A stretch of DNA of 64,000 bases from Polynucleobacter sp. JS-Safj-400b-B2 (GCF_018881975.1 NZ_JACVPJ010000001.1:302071-366070); one strand, 5' to 3'. Counted from the stretch's first letter, positions 45,668 to 56,764 are shown. The notes: generated by a model from the sequence alone, not told the origin. Translations and numbers: made by a program.

Positions 45668-47168
45668 ATTTCTAGACCTTTTTTCGGTGAATGATCCAGG
45701 TTGGGGCAATAGCCACAATTCAGGTGGATCCAAAGATGCCAAAGATGGGCAGGCAGAAGGTCAAGCTCCAAAAGCGGATCCAGAAACTAGCCAGCCAGTT
45801 GACCCAAAACCAACAAATCCTGTAACTAAGCCAGATGGCCCGCCAGACTTAGATGAGTTGTGGCGTGATTTCAATGACAGAATTGCTGGCATCTTTGGTG
45901 GCAAGAAGAAGCCGGGTGCATTAGGTGGTTCAGCTAGTAAGCCTGCAAATAAACCGAGCAGCACCGATATTCCTCCGCCTTCACAGCGCGGCAATGGTGG
46001 CGGCGGCAATGGTGGTATCAGCCCCCCTAACTTTAATTTCACCAATCCTTTTGGCTCAAAGGCGAGCTTTCTGATTGCGGGAGCGATTGTCTTCTTTGTG
46101 TGGGTTTGCAGTGGCTTCTTCATTATCCAAGAAGGTCAAGCTGGCGTTATTCTTACTTTTGGTAAGTACGATTACACCGCTAAGCCAGGTATTAACTGGC
46201 GTATGCCGTGGCCGATTCAGTCTGAAGAGACTGTGAACTTATCAGGAGTTCGCTCTGTAGAAGTAGGACGCCCTGTATTAATCAAGGCTACCAATCAAAA
46301 AGATTCTTCAATGCTTACTGAAGATGAAAACATCATCGACGTACGCTTTGCCGTGCAATATCGCTTGAAGGATCCTACTGATTATTTATTCAATAACCGC
46401 GATCCCGATGCAGCGGTAGTGCAAGCTGCCGAAACAGCTGTGCGTGAAATCGTTGCTCGTAGCAAGATGGATACCGTGTTGTACGAGGGTCGTGAAAAGA
46501 TTGGCATTGATTTAGCCAACTCTATTCAGAAGATTTTGGACAGTTACAAAACGGGCATTTATGTGACTAGCGTAACCGTCCAAAACGTTCAACCGCCAGA
46601 GCAAGTTCAAGCTGCGTTTGATGATGCTGTGAAAGCAGGGCAAGACCAAGAGCGACTGAAGAGTGAGGGTCAAGCATATGCTAATGACATCATTCCGCGG
46701 GCCAAAGGCACTGCTGCACGTCTTATTCAAGAGGCTGAGGGTTATAAGGCCCGTGTAGTGGCTACTGCAGAGGGTGATGCCACCCGTTTTAAGCAGATCT
46801 TGGTTGAATACTCCAAGGCGCCTCAAGTGACTCGTGATCGCATGTATATCGATAGCATGCGTGAGATGTACAACAACGTTACGAAGATCTTGGTTGACAC
46901 TACCAAGAGTAATAGCCTGTTATATCTCCCGCTCGATAAGATCGTCGCACAAGTAAGCGCTGAAAGTGCTCAAGCAGCCAGTGCGCAAACAAGCTCATCT
47001 GGAACAAGCACTCCCACTGGTAGCGTTACGGTAGGTGGTGCAACTGGTACAAATACAAATACAACGAGCTCGTCCTCGATCTCTACCTCTACTCCTGTAG
47101 CGCCAGTAACGAATAGCACTGCAGATAAACGTGATGGCCTCCGTAGTCGCGATCGGGAGTCCAGATAA
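45657..47168 (+). CDS. hflK: HflK, FtsH-associated band 7 protein
   Basis: Inner-membrane SPFH/prohibitin-like protein that with HflC encloses and regulates the FtsH protease. I use the ATG at 45657 overlapping the end of hflX by 11 bases. The 503-residue protein has a long Gly/Pro/Lys-rich cytoplasmic start, a membrane helix (ASFLIAGAIVFFVWVCSGFF), the band 7 domain (GVILTFGKYDYTAKPGINWRMPWPIQ, VDVRFAVQYRL) and a coiled helical part (AAEGYKARV-like). The C-terminal tail is Ser/Thr-rich. It is followed without a gap by hflC. Confidence 0.96.
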   Translation: MTRKFLDLFSVNDPGWGNSHNSGGSKDAKDGQAEGQAPKADPETSQPVDPKPTNPVTKPDGPPDLDELWRDFNDRIAGIFGGKKKPGALGGSASKPANKPSSTDIPPPSQRGNGGGGNGGISPPNFNFTNPFGSKASFLIAGAIVFFVWVCSGFFIIQEGQAGVILTFGKYDYTAKPGINWRMPWPIQSEETVNLSGVRSVEVGRPVLIKATNQKDSSMLTEDENIIDVRFAVQYRLKDPTDYLFNNRDPDAAVVQAAETAVREIVARSKMDTVLYEGREKIGIDLANSIQKILDSYKTGIYVTSVTVQNVQPPEQVQAAFDDAVKAGQDQERLKSEGQAYANDIIPRAKGTAARLIQEAEGYKARVVATAEGDATRFKQILVEYSKAPQVTRDRMYIDSMREMYNNVTKILVDTTKSNSLLYLPLDKIVAQVSAESAQAASAQTSSSGTSTPTGSVTVGGATGTNTNTTSSSSISTSTPVAPVTNSTADKRDGLRSRDRESR

Positions 47169-48037
47169 TGAGCGCCAATCGTTTAATTGCAGCCGGCATT
47201 GGCTTTATTGCGCTGATCTATGTTTTGTCTTCCAGTATTTTTGTGGTCGATCAACGTAAGTTTGCCGTGGTGTTCTCATTCGGGCAGATTGTTCGCGTGA
47301 TTGAGCAGCCAGGAATTCAGGTGAAGCTTCCAGCTCCTTTTGAAAGTGTTCGCTTCTTTGATCGTCGCATTTTGACAATTGATAATCCAGAGGCAGAGCG
47401 TTTTATTACTGCCGATAAGAAAAACTTATTAGTCGATTCTTATGTGAAATGGCGCATTGTCGATCCACGTAAGTTCTTTATAAGCTTTAAAGGCGATGAG
47501 CGCTTGGCGCAAGACCGCTTAACTCAGTTAGTTCGCTCAGCCCTGAATGAGGAGTTCACTAAGCGCACTGTTCGCGAGTTGATTTCTGATCAGCGTGAAG
47601 AGGTGATGCAAGGTATTCGTAAGAAGGTTGCTGATGATGCTTCTGATATTGGCGTGGAGATTGTTGATGTTCGCCTAAAGCGTGTTGACCTCTTGGCGGA
47701 AATTAGTGATTCTGTTTATCGCCGTATGGAAGCAGAGCGCAAGCGTGTGGCCAATGAGTTGCGTTCTATGGGCGCTGCAGAGTCTGACAAGATTAGCGCA
47801 AATGCAGAGCGTCAACGTGACACGATCTTGGCGGAGGCCTATCGCGATGCCCAAAAAATTAAGGGAGCGGGAGATGCGAAAGCTACCGCACTCTATGCAG
47901 AGGCATTCGGGCGTGACCCTCAGTTTGCTCAGTTCTATCAAAGCCTAGAAGCCTATAGAAGCTCTTTCAAGGATAAGAAGGACATCATGGTGGTAGAGCC
48001 AAATGGTGAGTTCTTCAAGTTCTTGCACAAAAAATAA
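47168..48037 (+). CDS. hflC: HflC, FtsH-associated band 7 protein
   Basis: Partner of HflK in the FtsH-regulating membrane complex, 289 residues. One N-terminal helix (LIAAGIGFIALIYVLSSSIFV) is followed by the band 7 domain (VVDQRKFAVVFSFGQIVRV, PGIQVKLPAPFESVRFFDRR, VDSYVKWRIVDPRKFF) and a helical part with RMEAERKRVANELRS. It ends EPNGEFFKFLHKK. The start overlaps the hflK stop by one base (TAATG), a sign of tight coupling. Confidence 0.97.
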   Translation: MSANRLIAAGIGFIALIYVLSSSIFVVDQRKFAVVFSFGQIVRVIEQPGIQVKLPAPFESVRFFDRRILTIDNPEAERFITADKKNLLVDSYVKWRIVDPRKFFISFKGDERLAQDRLTQLVRSALNEEFTKRTVRELISDQREEVMQGIRKKVADDASDIGVEIVDVRLKRVDLLAEISDSVYRRMEAERKRVANELRSMGAAESDKISANAERQRDTILAEAYRDAQKIKGAGDAKATALYAEAFGRDPQFAQFYQSLEAYRSSFKDKKDIMVVEPNGEFFKFLHKK

Positions 48038-48057
48038 GAAAGCAAATAGTTCACATC

Positions 48058-49221
48058 ATGAATCGCTGGTTACTTCCTGAAGATATTGCAGATGTATTGC
48101 CTGCCGAGGCTCGCAAGGTCGAGTCTTTGCGTCGTGCCATCTTGGACCTGTATCAGTCTTATGGCTATGAGTTAGTTGCGCCTCCCATTCTGGAGTTCTT
48201 AGACTCCTTATTAACTGGCACTGGTTCCGATCTCAATTTGCAAACATTCAAGTTGGTAGATCAGCTATCTGGTCGCACACTGGGTCTGCGTGCCGATATC
48301 ACTCCGCAAGTAGCTCGTATTGATGCGCACCTCTTAAATCGTGCAGGTGTTACACGTCTTTGTTATGCCGGATCTGTTGCGCATGCTCGCACCCCAGTTG
48401 GTAGCTCAGCTCGCGAAGAACTACAGCTCGGTGCAGAGATCTACGGTTGTGCAACTTGGGAAGCCGATCTTGAGGCGATTACCTTATTGCTGAAAACACT
48501 TTCTGTTGCTGGAATTAAGAAGGTATATCTAGATTTGTCACACGCTGGCATTCTAGCGGGGATCTTAGCTGGTCAGAATCTGGATCAAGAAACGATTGAA
48601 GCCTTGTATAGCTTGCTTCAAAGCAAGGACCGTCCTCGATTAGGTCAATGGGCAGCTTGCTTGCCTGCTAATGTTGCTCAAGCGCTGATGGCATTGACGG
48701 AACTGAACGGCCCTTGTTCTGAAGTTTTAGCAAAGGCCAAGAAAGTATTACCTAAGCATGCAGCAATTGATCAAGCTTTAGCAGGTTTAGAGCGCTTGGT
48801 TTCTGCTGTAGCGAAGCTGTCTAATGACTTGGAACTCAGTATTGATCTGGCGGATTTACGTGGCTATCAATATCACAGCGGTGTCATGTTTGCCGCTTAT
48901 GTTGATCAATTCCCGCAACCAATTGCAAGAGGCGGTCGCTATGATCATGTTGGTCAAGCCTTTGGTCGTTCCCGTCCTGCAACTGGCTTTTCTTTAGACC
49001 TATTAACTTTAGTCAATTTATCGCCGTTAACTGCGCGCAAGTTGGCCATCTTGGCACCTTGGATTGAAGATGTAGAGTTAAGTGCGGCCATCGAAACCCT
49101 CAGAACCAAGGGTGAAGTGGTGATACAGATTCCAGTAGGAACGTCATTGGAAGCTGCTGAATATGAATGCGATCGAGAGTTGGTTAAACAAGGTAACTCT
49201 TGGGAAGTAAAGAAGAAGTAA
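48058..49221 (+). CDS. hisZ: ATP phosphoribosyltransferase regulatory subunit HisZ
   Basis: Catalytically inactive histidyl-tRNA synthetase paralogue that forms the hetero-octamer with the short HisG and makes it histidine-sensitive. The 387-residue protein shows WLLPEDIADVLPAEARKVE, PPILEFLDSLL, TLGLRADITPQVARIDAH, LCYAGSVAHAR, and GRYDHVGQAFGRSRPATGFSLDL, but lacks a functional anticodon-binding domain. It lies between hflC and purA, as in many Betaproteobacteria. The last codons belong to a tandem 11-bp repeat array that goes on past the stop. Confidence 0.95.
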   Translation: MNRWLLPEDIADVLPAEARKVESLRRAILDLYQSYGYELVAPPILEFLDSLLTGTGSDLNLQTFKLVDQLSGRTLGLRADITPQVARIDAHLLNRAGVTRLCYAGSVAHARTPVGSSAREELQLGAEIYGCATWEADLEAITLLLKTLSVAGIKKVYLDLSHAGILAGILAGQNLDQETIEALYSLLQSKDRPRLGQWAACLPANVAQALMALTELNGPCSEVLAKAKKVLPKHAAIDQALAGLERLVSAVAKLSNDLELSIDLADLRGYQYHSGVMFAAYVDQFPQPIARGGRYDHVGQAFGRSRPATGFSLDLLTLVNLSPLTARKLAILAPWIEDVELSAAIETLRTKGEVVIQIPVGTSLEAAEYECDRELVKQGNSWEVKKK

Positions 49222-49258
49222 AGAAGAAGTAAAGAGCAAGTAAAGCGGAAATAAAGCA
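49204..49258. repeat. Tandem array of five 11-bp units at the hisZ end
   Basis: Units GAAGTAAAGAA start at 49204, 49215 and 49226, with diverged copies at 49237 (CAAGTAAAGCG) and 49248 (GAAATAAAGCA). The array spans the hisZ stop codon, whose TAA comes from one unit read in the shifted frame. Seen directly. Confidence 0.85.
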
Positions 49259-49262
49259 ATAA

Positions 49263-50654
<1,392 letters not shown>

Positions 50655-50736
50655 TGGAAAATATTCCAGAACTGATTAATTAACTGATTTACTACCTAAC
50701 CCTATTTATTAACTTTTTGTTTAAGAAGATATCAAT

Positions 50737-52953
50737 ATGACTGCGCGCACTACCTGTAATAGCCTTCAAGTGGCAACCCCTTTATATCGATTCATCGAAG
50801 ACAAAGTACTTCCAGGTACTGGTATTAAGAGTGCTGATTTTTGGAAGGGCTTTGATGAAATCGTTAAAGACTTAACCCCAAAAAATGATGCCTTGCTCGC
50901 TAAACGTGATCGCATTCAATTGGATTTGGATAAATGGCACCAAGCCAATCCAGGCCCAATCAAAGATATGCCTGCGTATCGCAAGTTTTTGAAAGAGATT
51001 GATTACTTAGTTGATGTGCCAGGAAAAATTACCGCTACCACCAAGAATGTAGATGACGAGTTGGCGCTTCAAGCCGGCCCTCAGTTGGTTGTTCCGGTTC
51101 TCAATGCACGTTATGCCTTAAATGCTGCCAATGCACGTTGGGGCTCTTTGTATGATGCTCTCTACGGTACTGATGTTTTATCTGAAGAAGATGGCGCTAC
51201 CAAGGCTGGCGCGTACAACCCAATTCGTGGCGCAAAAGTGGTTGCTTATGCCCGTAACTTCTTGGACCAAGCAATACCATTGGCTAAAGGCTCACACCGT
51301 GATTCAGTGGCTTACACAGTAGACGGCAATAAGTTGTCCGTGAAGTTAAAAGATGGCACTTCCATTGGTTTGGCTGATGAGAAGCAGTTCGTTGGCTACC
51401 AAGGTGATGCAGCTGCTCCAAGCTCTATCTTGCTACGTAATAACGGTGTCCATATTGATATTGAAATCAATAAGAGCAAAACGATTGGTGCAAGTGATCC
51501 TGCTGGCATTAATGACGTCATTCTTGAGGCAGCGCTTTCAACGATCTTGGACTTGGAAGACTCTATTGCTGCAGTAGATGGCGATGACAAGGTTCTCGCC
51601 TATGAAAACTGGCTAGGAATTTTGAAAGGTACCTTGGTTGAGGAGGTGAAGAAGGGTGACAAGACAATTACGCGCGCTCTTAACCCAGATCGCAAGTACA
51701 CAGCTGGCATCGGCGCTGTTGATGCAAAAGATGGCATCGTTACATTGCATGGCCGTTCACTCTTGTTCCTTCGTAACGTTGGCCATTTGATGACTAACCC
51801 AGCCATCATTACCGGTGAAGGCAAAGAGATCTACGAAGGCATCTTAGATGCGGTAGTAACAGTATTGATTGCCTTGTATGACATCAATCGTCCAGCAAGC
51901 CAAGCGATTGGTAATACTCGCAAGGGTTCTGTATACATTGTTAAGCCAAAAATGCACAGCCCAGAAGAAGTGGCTTTTGCAGGCGAATTGTTTAGCCGCG
52001 TTGAGAAATTACTCGGCTTACCAGCCGATACCGTAAAGCTTGGCATCATGGATGAAGAGCGTCGTATGAGTGCCAACATCAAGGCAGCCATTGCTGCTGC
52101 GGGTGCACGTGTAGCCTTTATTAATACTGGTTTCTTAGATCGCACTGGCGATGAAATGCACACAGCGATGTATGCAGGTCCAATGATGCGCAAAGGCGAT
52201 ATGAAAACCAGCAAGTGGTTATCCGCTTATGAGCGTCGTAACGTCTTTGCAGGTTTGGATTGTGGCTTGCGTGGTCGCGCTCAAATTGGTAAAGGGATGT
52301 GGGCAATGCCAGACATGATGAAAGCTATGGTTGAGCAAAAGATTGTTCACCCTAAAGCAGGTGCTAATACTGCTTGGGTACCATCACCAACAGCAGCTAC
52401 CTTGCACGCGCTTCACTACCATCAAGTAAACGTAGCAGAGCTCCAAAAAGAAATGGAAAAGTTGGATACTGCTGCCGAAGCAGAGGCACTAATCAATGAT
52501 TTATTGACTATTCCGGTAGTTGAGAAGGCCAATTGGTCTAAGGAAGAGATTGCGCAAGAGTTGGATAACAACTGCCAAGGTATCTTGGGTTATGTAGTGC
52601 GCTGGATTGATCAAGGCGTTGGTTGTTCTAAGGTGCCTGATATTCATAACGTTGGCTTGATGGAAGATCGTGCAACATTGCGTATTTCTAGTCAGCACAT
52701 TGCGAACTGGTTGCTTAACGGTATCGTGACTGCGGATCAAGTAAATGAGGCTTTACAGCGTATGGCTAAAGTGGTTGATGGTCAAAATGCTGGCGATCCT
52801 TTGTATCAGCCAATGATGCCTAACTACCAAGATTCATATGCCTATAAGGCCGCTAGCGATTTGATTTTCAAAGGCCTTGAGCAGCCTAACGGTTACACAG
52901 AGCCTTTGTTGCACGCTTGGCGTTTAGAGGTAAAGAAGGCGCACGCTAAGTAA
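50737..52953 (+). CDS. glcB: Malate synthase G
   Basis: Condenses glyoxylate and acetyl-CoA to malate. The 738-residue length is that of the G isoform. Characteristic segments are [22 protein letters not shown] near residue 125, [14 protein letters not shown] with its acidic metal region, [28 protein letters not shown], and the C-terminal ANWLLNGI and [12 protein letters not shown]. It stands alone with its own terminator. Isocitrate lyase is not in the window, so glyoxylate may come from glycolate oxidation or purine breakdown, or the lyase may lie elsewhere. Confidence 0.97.
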   Translation: MTARTTCNSLQVATPLYRFIEDKVLPGTGIKSADFWKGFDEIVKDLTPKNDALLAKRDRIQLDLDKWHQANPGPIKDMPAYRKFLKEIDYLVDVPGKITATTKNVDDELALQAGPQLVVPVLNARYALNAANARWGSLYDALYGTDVLSEEDGATKAGAYNPIRGAKVVAYARNFLDQAIPLAKGSHRDSVAYTVDGNKLSVKLKDGTSIGLADEKQFVGYQGDAAAPSSILLRNNGVHIDIEINKSKTIGASDPAGINDVILEAALSTILDLEDSIAAVDGDDKVLAYENWLGILKGTLVEEVKKGDKTITRALNPDRKYTAGIGAVDAKDGIVTLHGRSLLFLRNVGHLMTNPAIITGEGKEIYEGILDAVVTVLIALYDINRPASQAIGNTRKGSVYIVKPKMHSPEEVAFAGELFSRVEKLLGLPADTVKLGIMDEERRMSANIKAAIAAAGARVAFINTGFLDRTGDEMHTAMYAGPMMRKGDMKTSKWLSAYERRNVFAGLDCGLRGRAQIGKGMWAMPDMMKAMVEQKIVHPKAGANTAWVPSPTAATLHALHYHQVNVAELQKEMEKLDTAAEAEALINDLLTIPVVEKANWSKEEIAQELDNNCQGILGYVVRWIDQGVGCSKVPDIHNVGLMEDRATLRISSQHIANWLLNGIVTADQVNEALQRMAKVVDGQNAGDPLYQPMMPNYQDSYAYKAASDLIFKGLEQPNGYTEPLLHAWRLEVKKAHAK

Positions 52954-52975
52954 TTTAGCCAACGCCCTTGATAAG

Positions 52976-53009
52976 AATGGATTTGCCTACAAAGCAAATC
53001 CATTTTTTA
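52976..53009 (+). terminator. Terminator after glcB
   Basis: AATGGATTTGC (52976-52986) pairs with GCAAATCCATT (52994-53004) across a seven-base loop and is followed by T residues. It ends 14 bp before the next start codon. Confidence 0.9.
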
Positions 53010-53023
53010 TTGGACATAAGTAA

Positions 53024-53515
53024 ATGTTTGGATTTCTAAACCCCTTCTCTAAAGCGCATGCCCAGTTTCCATTTCAATTGAATGATGGCGGCAGGGAAGA
53101 GGCTGGCTTTAAAGGTGGCGCAGGAGATTGCGTCGTCAGATCTATCGCGATTGCTGCAAACCTGCCTTATATGCAAGTCTATGAAAGTTTAAGGTTGGCA
53201 AATGAGCATTATGCCCAGCGTCGTAATGATCGCCTGGCAAAGAGGCTGAGCGTAAAAGGCTCGTCTCCCAGAAATGGCAATCACTGCAATGTATTTCATG
53301 ACTATATATTGGGTCTAGGCTTTGAGTGGGTGCCCACCATGAAAGTCGGCGCAGGCTGCCAGGTTCATTTAAGGTTAGATGAGCTGCCTTCAGGAGTCTT
53401 AATTGTGAAGGTTTCTAAGCACTTGACTGCGATAGTGAATGGGGTCATTTACGATACTCATGACCCCTCTAGAGGTGGAAATCGATGTGTTTATGGCTAC
53501 TACATTAAAGCTTAA
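53024..53515 (+). CDS. Small papain-like cysteine peptidase candidate
   Basis: Cytoplasmic protein of 163 residues with no signal peptide and no assigned family. The pattern GAGDCVVRSIAIAANLP places Cys36 at the start of a helix, as in papain/C39-type folds. A later strand SKHLTAIVNGVIYDTHDPS provides His133 and Asp144 or Asp147. This Cys-His-Asp order is that of small phage and bacterial papain-like proteins, which supports a peptidase or amidase-type triad. The gene comes 14 bp after the glcB terminator, without an obvious ribosome site (ATAAGTAA). What it cleaves is unknown. Confidence 0.6.
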   Translation: MFGFLNPFSKAHAQFPFQLNDGGREEAGFKGGAGDCVVRSIAIAANLPYMQVYESLRLANEHYAQRRNDRLAKRLSVKGSSPRNGNHCNVFHDYILGLGFEWVPTMKVGAGCQVHLRLDELPSGVLIVKVSKHLTAIVNGVIYDTHDPSRGGNRCVYGYYIKA

Positions 53516-53600
53516 GGTGGTTCCTTAGCTTCTGTGCTACACACTCTTTTGACTAAAAACCTAAATTAATCCTAAAAAGGAATTTTTTTTAGGGTTTTAT

Positions 53601-54104
53601 TTAAAGTTGTTTGTGGCGGCCCAGATATTTAAGATTCCAAGCTTGTCTGTAAAGCCCTGTCATTCCAATCATTGTGGAAGTAGTCCAAGCGATTGAAAAA
53701 AGACCTGAGAAGGCAATAAAGAAGGCCATTGTTTTCCATCCATACGGAAGAATGTCAGATATAAAACCCACAGTCGTATAGCAGCTCCCTGCAAAAAGAA
53801 TGGCATTTACCCCATTAGGGATTAGGTTTAACCAAAAGAGAATGGCTGCCCAAATAAAGATCTCGCAAATATGAATCAAAGCAATAATAATGAAGGCTAG
53901 GTAGAAGTGAAAAAAGATCCTATTATATTGATTGCGATCTAGATTTGCCTTGGTAAACCGCTCGAAACGCATAGCCATGTGATTTAAGCCGCTACCATGG
54001 AATATGAGAATCAGGATTAAGCCCGTAACCCCAAAAAAGATATCAATAAGAACAAAGGTAAGTGAGATGGTTGTTGTCGTGTCTGACAAGGTTGGCAAGG
54101 CCAT
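53601..54104 (-). CDS. Two-pore-helix ion-channel-like membrane protein
   Basis: Membrane protein of about 167 residues from the ATG at 54104 (GGA seven bases ahead); an ATG at 54113 is also in frame. It has an N-terminal helix (TFVLIDIFFGVTGLILILIF), a second (HFYLAFIIIALIHICEIFIWAAILFW), a pore-like loop with SCYTTVGFISDILPYGW, and a last helix (TMAFFIAFSGLFSIAWTTSTMIGM). The loop resembles the TTVGYGD filter of potassium channels, but GYGD is replaced by GFIS. Members of this ion-channel family are known in aquatic proteobacteria; ion choice cannot be told. Confidence 0.7.
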   Translation of the reverse strand: MALPTLSDTTTTISLTFVLIDIFFGVTGLILILIFHGSGLNHMAMRFERFTKANLDRNQYNRIFFHFYLAFIIIALIHICEIFIWAAILFWLNLIPNGVNAILFAGSCYTTVGFISDILPYGWKTMAFFIAFSGLFSIAWTTSTMIGMTGLYRQAWNLKYLGRHKQL

Positions 54105-54223
54105 AATTTCCATTCAGAAATAGGTTGGTAGGCGATATAGCCGTAATCCTACCCCAAAGCAGATCCGTGCGCTAGAGAGGATAATGTTCTTTTGTCTACC
54201 TAATTTGCACTGTTGATTCTACT

Positions 54224-55444
54224 TTGAGTTTAGTTCGCACCCCTCAGCAAGAGAGATTCTTTTTGCTTGCCTTGGCTGGCATTCAGTTCACCCACATACT
54301 GGATTTTATGATCATGATGCCGCTTGGGCCTCAGTTCATCAGCGCTTTATCGATCAATACACATCAATTTGGTTTATTGCTATCTTCTTATACTTTTGCT
54401 GCTGCGATCGCAGGCGTATTTGCTACCTATTACATTGATCGATTTGAGCGGAGGCAATTGCTGCTGCGTTTGTATGTTTGCTTCATTATTGCAACCATAG
54501 CCTGTGGGTTTGCCCAAAACTATCACATGCTATTTATCGCGCGTGCCTGTGCCGGCGCTTTTGGAGGCATCTTAGGATCATTGGTGCAGACGATTGTTGC
54601 TGATTCCATTCCTTTTGAGCGAAGAGGAAAAGCATTGGGTACAGTCATGGCTGCTTTCTCAGTTTCAACTGTTGCTGGCGTACCCTTAAGTTTGTTCTTG
54701 GCAAATCACATTAGCTTTCTAGGTTGGCGCGCTCCTTTCATGTTTATTGGCTTAATCTCTATATTGATTTTGTTTATTGGATATCGCTATATTCCTAAAA
54801 TTTCTGGACATTTGCATCACGTTCAAGAGGGTAGCCGCTTTAGACAAATCTATGACATTCTGATTGCCCACAAACATGCGCGCGCCTTTGTGTTTATGGG
54901 GCTTATTATGATCACTGGATTCTCAGTGATTCCCTATATTGCCCTGTATCTCACTTCCAATGTTGGCGTTGCTAATTCCTATATTTCCTTAATTTACCTA
55001 TGTGGTGGCATTGCTACCTTGATGAGTTCAAGGTTGATAGGTCAAATGGCTGATAAATATGGCAAAGTGCGGGTATTTAGAATTCTGGCGATTATCAGCT
55101 TAATTCCTCTGATAGTGACAACCAATCTTGTGCCGGTTCCCCTTTGGGCGGTGTTGATTAACTCAACCTCATTTTTTATCTTGATTTCAGGGCGAATGAT
55201 CCCGGCTATGGCAATAGTGAGTCAGCTGGTGGAGCCAAAAATCCGGGGAACCTTTATGAGTCTAGTAGGTTCAACTCAGATGCTGGCTTCAGGAATTGCA
55301 TCTGTTTTGGCAGGCTTAGTCGTCACTATTACGCCGGATGGAAAGATGGAGCATTACAACTTGGTTGGCTATGGCGCAGTTATTTGTGGGTTACTGACAT
55401 TTTGGCTGGTAGGATATATTCATTCTGATGCGAAAAAAACTTAA
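54224..55444 (+). CDS. Major facilitator superfamily transporter
   Basis: Inner-membrane secondary transporter of the DHA1-type group, 406 residues with about 12 hydrophobic segments. The frame opens with a TTG at 54224, no ribosome site visible. Motif A between helices 2 and 3 reads YIDRFERRQL, and the start of helix 1 is LALAGIQFTHILDFMIMMPLG. Helix 4 has ARACAGAFGGILGSLVQTI. Helix 5 contains the motif C-like stretch AFSVSTVAGVPLSLFLAN. The substrate is unknown; sugar or drug efflux are the usual annotations. It lies nine bases upstream of a hydrolase gene with which it may form an operon. Confidence 0.88.
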   Translation: MSLVRTPQQERFFLLALAGIQFTHILDFMIMMPLGPQFISALSINTHQFGLLLSSYTFAAAIAGVFATYYIDRFERRQLLLRLYVCFIIATIACGFAQNYHMLFIARACAGAFGGILGSLVQTIVADSIPFERRGKALGTVMAAFSVSTVAGVPLSLFLANHISFLGWRAPFMFIGLISILILFIGYRYIPKISGHLHHVQEGSRFRQIYDILIAHKHARAFVFMGLIMITGFSVIPYIALYLTSNVGVANSYISLIYLCGGIATLMSSRLIGQMADKYGKVRVFRILAIISLIPLIVTTNLVPVPLWAVLINSTSFFILISGRMIPAMAIVSQLVEPKIRGTFMSLVGSTQMLASGIASVLAGLVVTITPDGKMEHYNLVGYGAVICGLLTFWLVGYIHSDAKKT

Positions 55445-55453
55445 GGAGTCCCT

Positions 55454-56140
55454 ATGATTGAATTTAAAAGACCTGATGGACAGGCATTAAATGGATATTT
55501 GGCAGAGCCAAGTGATAAAGCGAATGCCCCTGGGATAGTTGTCATTCAGGAGTGGTGGGGTCTTGATGAAGAAGTGAAGGCAGTGGCTGATCGTCTGGCT
55601 AAAGCAGGTTATCGCGCATTAGTCCCAGATTTGTATCGCGGTAAGTTGGCCCTGGAGGCTAATGAGGCGGAGCATTTAATGGGTGACCTCAATTTTGGGG
55701 ATGCCGCCGGGCAAGGTATTCGTGGCGCTGTTCAATACTTAAAAGCCACTGGCAGTGCAAAGGTTGCCGTCACTGGATTTTGTATGGGTGGAGCGTTAAC
55801 TATCCTTGCGGCATGTAATGTGCCAGAGTTAGACGGCTCTATTGTCTGGTACGGCAATCCACCGCTGGAGTACGTTAATGCTGGAGCCATTACCAAGCCA
55901 ATGCTGGGGCATTGGGCCTTACACGACGAGTTTTTCCCAATCGCAGGCGTAGATCAGTTGGAGGAAAAGCTAAAAGAAGCGGGCGTCTATTATGAATTTC
56001 ATCGCTACGATACAAAGCATGCCTTTGCAAACCCAAAGGCTGATTCAAGAGACTTGCCGCCTCTAAAATACAACGCTGAAGCTGCAAAACTGGCCTGGGA
56101 ACGTACGCTTGATTTTTTACAAAAATATATCAATAGCTAA
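55454..56140 (+). CDS. Dienelactone hydrolase family protein
   Basis: Cytoplasmic alpha/beta hydrolase, 228 residues. The catalytic triad is Cys110 in GFCMGG, Asp158 in HDEFFP, and His189 in DTKHAFAN, which is the Cys-Asp-His form of carboxymethylenebutenolidase. Other family signs are IVVIQEWWGLDEEVKAVADRLA and ALVPDLYRG. A good ribosome site (AAGGAG) precedes the ATG. There are no genes for aromatic ring cleavage nearby, so a role in beta-ketoadipate breakdown is not supported by context. It probably shares a transcript with the MFS gene. Confidence 0.92.
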   Translation: MIEFKRPDGQALNGYLAEPSDKANAPGIVVIQEWWGLDEEVKAVADRLAKAGYRALVPDLYRGKLALEANEAEHLMGDLNFGDAAGQGIRGAVQYLKATGSAKVAVTGFCMGGALTILAACNVPELDGSIVWYGNPPLEYVNAGAITKPMLGHWALHDEFFPIAGVDQLEEKLKEAGVYYEFHRYDTKHAFANPKADSRDLPPLKYNAEAAKLAWERTLDFLQKYINS

Positions 56141-56263
56141 GCTATCTGAACGTTCATTCCAAAGAAAACCAAAGAAGGTCAAAATGCGGTTCAGCCGGAT
56201 GCCTTCTATAAAATTATCGAATCTATTAAAACTCGTAAAGAGTAATTCCTATCCTGAATCATC

Positions 56264-56764
56264 ATGCACTTATTTGCCGAAAATCTTGCTGTAGAAATTT
56301 CTAGTTACTACCGTAACTTAGCCCTGGCTCATGGTGTTATTCCAAAGGTATTTACTTTGGTAAACGGGGAGGGTGATCAATACCTCTTTTTTATTGAGGA
56401 TCTTCCTTTTGAGAAAGATGAAGAGATCAATCAGTTTCTTACTTATATAGTGCAAGCGCATGAGGCAGTTTGCTATGCTCGGGGTACTTTAGTCATTGTT
56501 GAAAAGAATCAACAGTTCATTGAGTTTGCGGTGATCGACCGCGATGATGCAGATGCGATTGTTTGTTCAGCAGAGCTCACAAGAGATATGGACGATAAGC
56601 CCATTAGCTTGAGTGAGTTTGAAAAGACTCTAGTAAAGAAGAGTTCTATTATTTTTGGCAGTCTGTTTGAGCCGGTTCAGTTTTCCGACGATAAGGTCGA
56701 GGATTTTGAAAGTCTTTGGCTGGAAATGAAATCCAAAATCTTGCACCGCTCAATGGGGCTTTAA
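56264..56764 (+). CDS. Conserved-looking hypothetical protein
   Basis: Protein of 166 residues of unknown family. It starts MHLFAENLAVEISSYYRNL, then has alternating strands and helices: PKVFTLVNGEGDQYLFFIEDLPFEKDEEINQFLTY, GTLVIVEKNQQFIEFAVIDRDD, and a long acidic C-terminal part with SLSEFEKTLVKKSSIIFG. There is no signal peptide or membrane segment, so it is likely cytoplasmic. Codon use resembles its neighbours. Its end overlaps the convergent permease gene by 15 bp. Confidence 0.6.
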   Translation: MHLFAENLAVEISSYYRNLALAHGVIPKVFTLVNGEGDQYLFFIEDLPFEKDEEINQFLTYIVQAHEAVCYARGTLVIVEKNQQFIEFAVIDRDDADAIVCSAELTRDMDDKPISLSEFEKTLVKKSSIIFGSLFEPVQFSDDKVEDFESLWLEMKSKILHRSMGL

